A DNA stretch of 64,000 nt from Chelydra serpentina. Taxonomy: Eukaryota > Chordata > Testudines > Chelydridae. The stretch's first letter is position 1, and each line of letters begins with the position of its first letter. The stretch is taken from NCBI GenBank assembly GCA_037349315.1, contig JBAIAC010000042.1:1612001-1676000 (forward strand). The letters are read 5' to 3'. Below, piece by piece: positions 55,991 through 64,000 of this stretch. The notes under the pieces were generated by a model. The model did no database searches and was not told the DNA's origin. It worked only from the letters and a program-made list of their open reading frames with translations. The position numbers and the translations under genes were made by a program.

Positions 55991-57239
55991 GTACATCGAT
56001 GACGCCTAGCTAGGAAGAGGTGGTCTGGGAGCAAAGTAGGGTCTGCTAGTTACAGCAATGCAGGCTGGGAACGGGGGCTCCTGGGTTCTCTCCCTAGCTC
56101 TGGGAGAGGAGTGGCGGCTAGTAGTGAAAGCACTGGGCTCTTGGACTCCTGGATTCTAGTCCCAGCTGTGGCAGGGGAGTCAATGTTCGATCAACCTAGT
56201 GGCCAGCTAGGTTGATCATGGCTGGAAGGAGCTGGGTTCCATTGGTCGCAACACGATGCTCCGGGGAAGTCTTGGCAAGACGAGCCCAAAGTTTCATGGC
56301 AAGGCCCCCTGTTTATATAGTGATCTTCCTTCATTGGGACCAATGAGTTTTGCACTGTCATGCTGTAATCAATTGTTGTTTGATGAGTGCTTGTTTTCTT
56401 ACATTGTCCTTCTCATCCTTTATCTTGTTCTTTCATCAAGTTGCTCAGGGAGTTACCCCAGGCTGGTTTTGATCACAGCTATCTTGTCCCCATTGTTAGG
56501 TGCCTGTCTCATCTTTAGAGTCATCAATCTGCCCTCCTCTGACATTTTAATAGGAGCGTGTTGTAATTTTCTGGTGCCCTTGCGTCTGTCCTTGGTTCCT
56601 CCCTAGAACATCTGGTTCAGCGATGGCCTTCACACTTATCTCTTAACACAAACATTCCTCATTCACACACAGAACAGAACTAATTTACACAGAACACTTT
56701 GAACAGGCACATCAAGTTGCAATGCAAAAGAAAACCAATCGTGGCATTCTTTTACATATTTTAACATGCTAAACCTACAACAAAGTGGTGACCCTCAAAG
56801 GTCTGTCACTGCCTTGAAATCAGCCCAGACACAAATTCTGGCTGATGTATCTCTCCCAATGGCCCATTAGGCCATTCCTTTCTCCTATTCAAAAAGGGTG
56901 GCTGGCAGGATATGATCAAATCATACAGCAATACATTTAATACATGCTACATTATTATTCTTTATCCTTCATTCTAAATTATATAAAATACAAACATAAA
57001 ATCCTACTACTACAAGATAGATCGATGGAGCTGGATAGATGGAGCTGGGCATAGATACAGCAGAGCATAGATAGACGGATAAATGGGTGAACACAGATGG
57101 ACAACGATAGATCTGGGCATGATAGAGTGGAGCACAGGCAGATGAATGGATAGATGCTTGAGCATTGATCTATCTATGCTCCCATGTGTCCATCTATGCT
57201 CTAATATATCTATCCCTGTTCCCCTTTTGGCCAGGGCAA

Positions 57240-57660
57240 CTAGTCAAAGTTTGGGGGCCTCCGAATGTTCCAGCTAGGAGGGGAAATTGGTGGTAGCCAG
57301 ACATTTCTTTGATGCAGGTTTGTTTATGTACAAAGTCCTGTGTGCCTGAACACAGTGGCAATCCTGTATCAGGCAACAGCTTCTTTAGCTCGCATCCCGC
57401 TTTTCAGCCTGCACCGCGGACCCACAGACCTCGCCGTAGGTTTCTTCCAGGGTCAGACACCATGTTTTCAGCTGCTCCTTCAGGCTGTCTGGGTGGCAAC
57501 TCGCTCTCTGGATCTCTGCGTTCTGCCTTCCCGTACACACCTATCCAAAACAATATGCAGCAAAAACTCCCGGGCAGGTTTCCCCACTCCTTTTGTCCTA
57601 GGCTTTACAGCTATGTTAATTGAAGGGTGCAGTGCACACCTTTCAATCTCAATGAGGTTT
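57240..57660. repeat. dispersed repeat, copy 1
   Basis: It shares GTTCCAG, TTGTTTATGTACAA-like, CAGACACCATG, CAGCAAAAACTC and GTTAA(T/C)TGAAGGGTGCA with 58845-59255. The pair is about 420 bp each and diverged, possibly LTRs of one family. It lies in the gene D intron. Confidence 0.6.
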
Positions 57661-57807
57661 TAACTCAGGTTTAACAAGGTTTCACCCTCCAACTCATCCC
57701 AAGGAGGGCTAAAGCAGTGATGCCCAGTAACCCACCTCCAAACAGAAAGACAAGAAATAATTGAACAATTTACAAATGATACAGAGTAAACTAGAATAGC
57801 AAATTTA

Positions 57808-58143
57808 GGCCTGGTCTACACTGGCAGTGCGGGGGGAGGATTGATCTAAGGGTATGTCTTCACTACCCGCCAGATCGGCGGGTAGTGATCGATCTATCGG
57901 GGATCGATTTATCGCGTCTCACCTAGACGCGATAAATCGATCCCCGAACGCACTCCCCGTCGACTCCGGAACTCCACCGCCATGAGAGGCGGAAGCGGAG
58001 TCAACGGGGGGGCGGCAGCGGTCGACTCGCCACCATCCTCACGGCCAGGTAGTCGACCTACGATACGCCGACTTCAGCGACGCTATTCGTGTAGCTGAAG
58101 TTGCGTATCGTAGGTCGACCCCCAACCCAGTGTAGACCAAGGC
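57808..58143. mobile_element. Harbinger-like foldback MITE, copy 3
   Basis: The ends GGCCTGGTCTACACTGG and CCAGTGTAGACCAAGGC are near-perfect inverted repeats with TTA on both sides (57805-57807 and 58144-58146). The inside is strongly palindromic (TTATCGCGTCTCACCTAGAC and complement). Remnants of an older copy follow to about 58235. Confidence 0.85.
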
Positions 58144-58844
58144 TTAGTTACGCAACTTCAGCTACGTGAATAATGTAGCTGAAGTCGACGTACTTAGATC
58201 TACTCACCGTGGTGTCTTCACTGCCGACCTCTGTTGGTATTACAGCACAATGTAATTACAGCACAATGATCACTTTAACTTTCTGTTTAAAGCTTGACTG
58301 TTCTAAGTTCTCTAAAATCCATAGAGTTCATTGGAGTGTCTTAAAATGTGGCTTGCCTCCTGGGGACACAGGGTTGCCAAATTTGGGGATTTGACCACAG
58401 GGTTCCCGAGATACAGTCCCTGGGGGGGGAGGGGCGGGAAAGCTTTTCTGGAAACATGTTTTTTTTCCACACTCAAGATAGAGATCAAACCAAGCCTGAG
58501 ATAATCGCATCAGGGTCTCCAATGCCCAAACCCACTGGCTGGCTCAATTCCACATCCAGGTAGCCTCCTTCCACTGTGAGCTGCGATCTTTTGATTTCCT
58601 TCTGGAGCTGAATTTTGAGCTCCTCATGTCTTTGCCACAGTTCATCTCTGTTAGCAAGTTCCAAGCTGGCTGAAGTTTTCTTGGTCTCCACTATATTTCA
58701 TGGAAAAACTTGGGGGGGGGGTGGCAGGCCATTTTTCATTTCTGCAAGCACCTTCTTTATTTGTTCTGTTTTGGTTCAACAGGAATACCAGATCACTCCT
58801 TGGTAACTGAATCCCACCGCTGGCACCAATGTTGCTTCCTTTTG

Positions 58845-59255
58845 AGCCAGAGTTCAGGATCCCGGGGATGTTCCAGTTGGGAAGAGAAATGAGTGAGGCA
58901 ATCTTGTTTATTTACAAGGAATGTACAACTTTCTGTGGCTCTGGTCACAGAAGGAATCAAAGAGCAGGAAACAGCTTCTTTTGCTTTCAGCCTGCACTCC
59001 TTGCCCAAAAAAATCTCTCCACACTTTTCTTCCAGGATCAGACACCATGCCTTCAGGCTGCCTTTCTCTCTGGTCTTCTGTGTGCTACCTTCCTTCTCTC
59101 TCTCTCTCTCACACACATACACAACCCAAAACAATACTCAGCAAAAACTCTTGGGGTGGGGGCAGCTCACACATACCTTTTGTCCTCAGTGGGGGCTTCT
59201 CTTTACAGTTATGTTAACTGAAGGGTGCATTCACACCCATCAAGCTCAGTGAGGT
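58845..59255. repeat. dispersed repeat, copy 2
   Basis: Partner of 57240-57660. A CT microsatellite lies inside at about 59090-59112. Confidence 0.6.
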
Positions 59256-59528
59256 TCTCAATCAATATGTAACCCAGCTCATAACCCTCCCACCTTGTAT
59301 CGATAGATCCATCTGGGCAAAAGTGGATGGCTCTAGGGAAGGTGACTGGCTACGCAGATAAACTCTGGAGGCATTGTTAACTGGTGACGCCTGCTATGGG
59401 GCTTCCAGGCCACAGTAGTGTCCCCAACCAGGAGTAGGCAGGGGAGGTCCCAGCTGCTTTGAGGTACATCTGGGTAACATCTCCCCTTTTGGCTTCTCCA
59501 GGCACCCCCACCCAAAAGAGGCTTCAGC

Positions 59529-59624
59529 ATGTGCAGCCCCTGTTGGGCCCCTAACACTCAGGGAGAGCTCACACCTGGCACCAAAGACCAACAACCTGCT
59601 GATATCAGTATTAACCAATACTAG
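59529..59624 (+). CDS. gene D: short inverted paralogue of gene C (possibly decayed)
   Basis: Exon 2 begins at 59502 after GGCTTCTCCAG. The leader is 27 nt, the same length as in gene C, and the preceding intron end (GAGGTCCCAGCTG, CTGGGTAAC, CTCCCCTT) matches gene C. The frame starts MCSPCWAPNTQGELTPG and stops at TAG after 31 residues (59622-59624). The first ten codons align with gene C, where Pro4 and Pro8 are kept. An MCSP start with early Cys is common among epidermal differentiation proteins. At 31 residues it is either a real micro-protein or a gene whose body was lost. No AATAAA was seen close by. Confidence 0.45.
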   Translation: MCSPCWAPNTQGELTPGTKDQQPADISINQY

Positions 59625-61115
59625 AAGCTCTTTCCTCTTGACCAAATACTTTAGTTTTTGCAGTGCTAGTGTGGGGGTCACTACCCAATGCCAGGCCTCT
59701 CATTAACTGCTAAGGGTGACCCTCTGTCTGAAGGGTATCTCTTTCCTAGCCCATTTTCCCTTTGAAAAATACAGTTTTGTGAACCATTAACATTGCTCCA
59801 GAACGCAGAGCACAGACGAACCCCAACCACACAGGTTAAATGACTGTGCAGAAATGCACCGGGGCAAAATTATAATTTATGCAAATTAATCCCAGCACAC
59901 CTAGCTGTTCCCCCTCCCACCTGCAGGAGACGAAAAGAGTTTCTTTCTCCCACTGAAGGGAACAGTCCAGTTTGTGTGTATTACAGTAGCACCTAGAGGT
60001 TTTGTGTGTGTGCAGAGTTTCACTCCGAAATAATGGCACATTTCAAGGCCAGCCCTTCCCCAAACCACGGTTTGCAGACCAGCAGGCCTCTAACACTCCC
60101 ACTGTTGGTGTCAAACATGCACACCCTGGCTAAGCCCGTGTGGTCACCTCTTTGTCAGGGGTATCCTAAGTACAAAACAGCCGCAACATGATTCTGTGCT
60201 GGTAGAATCACTCCGGTAGCTCCGGCAACAGATGCTGGTCACAGGCCAATGTCAGGTGCTCCAGGGGATATGAACAAAACAGGCATTCGTGGAGTGATCC
60301 GTCCCGTCATCCATTCCCAGGTTCTGGCAAACAGAGACTAGGGATGCCCAGGGCATGGGTTGCATCCCTGATCATCTTTGCTAATAGCTGTTGATGTTCC
60401 TGTTCTCCAGGAACTTATCTAGTTCATTTTTGAGCCCTGTTATAGTCTTGACCTTCACAACATCCCCTGGCAAGGAGTTCCACAGGTTGACTGTGCGTTG
60501 CGTGAAGAAATACTTTGTTTGTTTTAAACCTGCTGCCTATTCATTTTAGACCTGCAGCCTATGAAATAGTGACACTTGCCCAGCTGGGTGGTAGAATGGG
60601 GACACCCATCTGTAGGGGATGCCACCCCTGATCCAGACCCACGTCGGAGGGACTGGCTGGCTCAAGGGGTTGCGTAATAGGATACGGGGCACTTCACATC
60701 TCTATGGGACAGCAGGTCTAATCTGGCAACAGGGCAGGGGGGCTGGCTGGTGCAGGGGGCCAGGGAACGGAATAGAGGTCCTTGTCCCTCTAGGGGGCAC
60801 CAGCTCCAGTGTGGGCCTAGCTCAGCAGTAAGTGGGCGGAGTTCTGTGGTTTGTATCCAAGGAGCAGGTGGCTTCCCCCTTCCTCAAGGGAGGGGCCTCC
60901 CCATCGCAGCTGGGAGATGAGCCCAGGAGTGGACGGCAGACAGGGCTCTCCTCTGCCCCGCAATAGTGTGTCCCTGCAGGTGTAAGGCTAAAGCACGACT
61001 GGCATCGGGCAGAGCTCCCTGGGACAGGCGCCCCCACCACCCCCAGATGCCGTTGGGTTCCAGGGGAGGCCGGTCTGGCCCCAGATTCACCCATAGCAAC
61101 AACAGGAGCCGTGTC
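59625..61115. other. no gene seen; CR1-like fragment at 60360-60560
   Basis: The CR1-like piece carries GTTATAGTCTTGACCTTCAC and GGCAAGGAGTTCCACAGG, the same family as 52790-53466. The rest is anonymous. Confidence 0.5.
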
Positions 61116-61129
61116 TATGGTTCAGGTCG

Positions 61130-61135
61130 TTTATT
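61130..61135 (-). terminator. poly(A) signal of gene E
   Basis: AATAAA on the minus strand, about 615 nt below the gene E stop. Confidence 0.55.
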
Positions 61136-61348
61136 GAGAGCACATTTCAGGAGCTGTTACCCAGGAAACCCTCAGGCACCGGCACCAGATCTACAGCAGC
61201 CTCATGGCATGCCGCTCCTCTGCACCAAATCCTGGCCGGGCGCTCAGAGGCACTGGGGAGTCACTGAAGGGGGAAACTGAGGCACAGAGCGTGGGTTGTG
61301 GGGGTGGGAGGGAGTGGCAAAGCTAGGGATGGACCCCAGAAGTCTTGG

Positions 61349-61450
61349 CTCTAGCAGATTCTGCAGGCCAGGGAGCCAGGACCGTGTGACTTCTGGGGAG
61401 GGCAGCGTAGGAGCTGAGATTTCTTGTAAGACCCAGACCAGGGGCTAATA
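61349..61450 (-). pseudogene. in-frame duplicate of part of gene E exon
   Basis: About 100 bp match 62030-62130 inside gene E. The copy stays open for 31 codons: PLVWVLQEISAPTLPSP, then SWLPGLQNLLE, against PLVRVIQEIPTPTLPSP and SWIPALRNLLD in gene E. Most changes are conservative. It lies in the 3' UTR of gene E. A weak acceptor-like TTATTAG precedes it, and no donor was seen. Confidence 0.6.
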
Positions 61451-61469
61451 ACTAGCCCGCAATCCCCTA

Positions 61470-61745
61470 ACAGAGGTAGGGAAAGAACCCAGGTGTCCTG
61501 ATTGCCACCCTTGCCCCCCACTCTAATCTACTAGACCCGCCCCCAGTCCTCTCCCAGAGCTGGGGATAGAACTCAGGAGTCCTGGCTCCCAGCTTCCGGC
61601 ACTCTAACCCGCTAGACCCTATTCGCCTCCCAAAGCTGGGGATAGAACCCAGGAGTCCTGGCTCCCAGCTTCCGGCACTCTAACCCGCTAGACCCTATTC
61701 GCCTCCCAAAGCTGGAGATAGAACCCAGGAGTCCTGACTCCTTGC
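61470..61745 (-). repeat. tRNA-head (MIR-like) array in gene E 3' UTR
   Basis: Three to four units carry GAACCCAGGAGTCCTGGCTC. The last ends right next to the gene E stop codon. Confidence 0.75.
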
Positions 61746-61749
61746 CCCA

Positions 61750-62243
61750 TTAGCAGCTCTCTTCATCGGGAGATGCGAACAGCTCATCTGTGTCTGGCTG
61801 GACAGAGCTAGCCAGCTCTGACTCCCGGGGGCGGGGCTGGATGGAGACGGGGAGCTCCAGACGAGGCGGCTGGGCAGTGACGGGGATTTTAGGTACCACA
61901 GGCTGGATAGAGACAGGCAGCTCCAGGGCTGCTGCCCTGGGAGAAGCGGATGCCTTAGGCGCTGATGCTGAGCCAGCTGTGGGCTTCTCCGTCTGCGCTG
62001 GTGGCCCAGGAGTGAACGTCTGATTTTTTGGGTCTAGCAGATTCCGCAGGGCAGGGATCCAGGACCATATGGCAGCCGGGGAGGGCAGCGTAGGAGTTGG
62101 GATTTCTTGTATGACCCGCACCAAGGGCTCAAAGAATTCCATCACCTCCTCCTCTGAGGAACGAGGCTCCGGATCGTCGGCCTGTCGCCGGGACCGACCC
62201 AGGGTTCCCCCTTCGGGAAGCTGAAAGCTCCTGGGTGTCACAC
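61750..62243 (-). CDS. gene E: last exon of an unrecognised, probably secreted protein (partial)
   Basis: The acceptor CCTTGTGGTCTCTCTAG leads into a phase-1 exon (needs one base from upstream), as after a typical signal-peptide exon. About 164 residues follow. An N-terminal part with GRSRRQ (possible furin-type site) comes first, then an acidic SSEEEVMEFFEPLV region, a Leu/Trp-rich stretch (SWIPALRNLLD), an Ala/Pro linker, two LELPVSIQP repeats and an acidic end ASPDEESC (stop 61750-61752). One Cys is the last residue. The upstream exon was not found between 62.3 kb and the window end. No family was recognised. Confidence 0.65.
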
Positions 62244-62289
62244 CTAGAGAGACCACAAGGGGGAGACAAGGTTGTCCGATAAGATTGTA

Positions 62290-63080
62290 CGGCCCAACTC
62301 TTCAAGTATTTAGATTATTAACGTCATGTTTGGGGCAGGTTCTATCTATGATTCTGTGTTTGTACAGCTCCTGGCACGATGGGCCCAGCTCCCAGTGTGA
62401 CATTGTGGCAAATGCAACCCTGGGATGCATAAACAGGAGAATCTCAAGTAGGAGCCGAGAGGTTATTTTACCTCTATATTTGGCACTGGGGCGACCGCTG
62501 CTGGAATCCTGTGCCTAGTTCTGGTCCCCACAATCCAAGAAGGATGTTGGTAAATTGGGGTGGGGTCAGGGAAGAGCCACAAGAATGATTAAAGGTTTTT
62601 AGATAACCTGCCTTGCAGCGATAGACTCAAAGAGCTCCATCTATTAGCTTAACAAAGAGAAGGCGAAGGAGTGAGTTAATCGCAGTCTATGGGGAACAAA
62701 TATTTAATTCATGGGCTCTTCAGCCTAGCAGAGAAAGATCTCGCACAATCCGATGGCTGGACGTTGAAGCTAGCCAAAATCAGACGGGGAATACGGCGTA
62801 CGTTTTTAAGGATGCGAGTAATTAACTATGAGAACCATGTCCCAAGGGTCGTGGTGGATTCTCCATCACTGACAATTTGTATCTCAAGAGGCGTAGCGGG
62901 TATTTGCTAGGTAAGGCATAGGGATGCATCCTCTGTTACGGAGAGTTACAGATGCGATGTTTTTTTCTAACAGATCTGTTCTAGGAATTAGTTGGGGGCA
63001 GTTCTCTGGTCTGGGTTATCCAGGCGGTCAGACTAGATGATTATAATGGTCCCTTCTGGCCTGGGAATCTATGAATTTAC
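62290..63080 (+). mobile_element. CR1 LINE 3' part
   Basis: The phrases GGAAGAGCCACAAGAATGAT, GTCAGACTAGATGATTATAA and GGGAATCTATGAATTTAC mark a CR1 3' end. The first 150 bp look like a different, older repeat. Confidence 0.8.
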
Positions 63081-64000
63081 AAACCTTGGCTGGGCCGTAG
63101 GCTCTACCTAATAAATGTGTGTGTTAATAATAACATTCCAGACCAGCCAAGCCTTGTTCTCCTGCTACACTCGTTCTCTCCCAGCCACGCCTGCTTTCCA
63201 AGGTTTCTCCCACCAATGGAATTATTTCCCTAGCTTTATTAACTGCCTCAAATCCCCTTCAGCGATTCCCCCCTGCTAAATTCCTTCAGGTTATTTTCCC
63301 TTCCTGGTATTAGCGTCTCCTCCCGGTCCCGTCCCATTGGCATGGCTATTTGCCTTCTTTCCCGCATCCGGATCGGGGAAGGAGATATCAAACTGGGCCG
63401 CACCTGCCGCCAGCCCTGAGATGTACCTTGCTACGCAGCACCTGCCGTTGGAGACATTCCCTTCAGCCACATGGCGCTGTCTCGGCCAACGGGAACAAGC
63501 CCCAGTAAAAGCTTTCCTTAAATCCTGCTCCTCAGACACCCCAAGATTATCTCACCCCCCCTTCGCCAACCCACAGCCCGCTTCCCAGAGTCCGTACCCT
63601 CTCCCTAATGTTTGTACCCCACTGACATCCCAGATGTCCCGGCCTGCTAGGTCCCTCCCAGCACACGGACCTACCTCCCAAAATATCCCTCCCTGTGTCA
63701 CCCCAAAATACACCCCACCCACTTGTTCAACTAGTGTTTGTCTCCTAGACACCACACAATATTTCTCCCCGACCAGCCCCTCCCACACCCAGCTCCCTTG
63801 CTAGTTTCTGAACCCAGGAGACACCCCCAGATATGCTCCCCATCTCTGATTCACTGTAGCTATTTATCCAGTGCCAGCAGGCCAGTGACACCCCCAAATA
63901 TCCCAAGCTCCTCACCCACAAACACACAGAGCTGCTGACCCAGTTTTTCCACCCTGCTGGCAACCCAAAACATCATTCGGTGCCAACCGGCTCCCTGATC
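63081..64000. other. no gene supported
   Basis: C-rich sequence with recurring CCCAAAATATCCC-like words. A 155-codon frame (63337-63804, +) has no splice or start support and is low-complexity in its second half. Confidence 0.45.

Noticed and set aside
63337..63804. 155-codon plus-strand frame beginning MAWLFAFF
   Set aside because: It begins like a signal peptide but continues through low-complexity C-rich sequence with no splice or poly(A) support.

Overview
The window looks like turtle (Testudines) genomic DNA. It is dense in CR1 LINE 3' ends, MIR-type SINE fragments, a Penelope-like element, hAT and Harbinger-type MITEs and an LTR, and these are families and sequence variants typical of turtle genomes. 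Genes are split by introns with GT-AG junctions. No prokaryotic features were seen. The organism call comes from repeat recognition, not from a database search.

Left and centre (about 6.0-37.3 kb, + strand) hold two neighbouring genes for single-pass, mucin-like membrane proteins. Mucin gene A (6138-24449) has a signal-peptide exon, one giant 11,808-nt exon made almost wholly of 48-nt (16-residue) Ser/Thr/Pro repeats, a short linker exon, a transmembrane exon and a tail exon. The spliced product is about 4,070 residues. Mucin gene B (27491-36658) has the same exon plan and intron phases and a similar transmembrane motif, but a mucin domain of only 100 or about 214 residues. Its mucin exon is tandemly duplicated, and its last intron ends in two overlapping acceptors that give either a 4-residue or a 54-residue cytoplasmic tail.

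The right part (39.6-62.3 kb) holds smaller genes. Gene C (- strand, 39.6-42.8 kb) encodes a 136-residue Pro-rich protein. It has a TATA box, a non-coding first exon and the whole CDS in exon 2. This is the architecture of epidermal differentiation complex genes, while the composition recalls mammalian PSORS1C2/SPR1. Gene D (+ strand, 55.9-59.6 kb) is an inverted paralogue of gene C: promoter, exon 1, parts of the intron, the acceptor and an identical 27-nt leader length can be matched, but its reading frame is only 31 codons. Gene E (- strand, 61.1-62.2 kb) is the last exon of an unrecognised, probably secreted protein; its upstream exon was not found. A 31-codon in-frame duplicate of part of it lies in its 3' UTR.

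Two membrane mucins next to a PSORS1C2-like gene resemble the mammalian MHC class I segment MUC21-MUC22-CDSN-PSORS1C2. That synteny is a hypothesis only. The rest is repeats: 66-bp and 75-bp tandem arrays derived from interspersed repeats, several minisatellites, hAT elements with 8-bp target-site duplications (TSDs), Harbinger-like foldback elements with 3-bp TSDs, a solo LTR nested in one of them, and LINE fragments.
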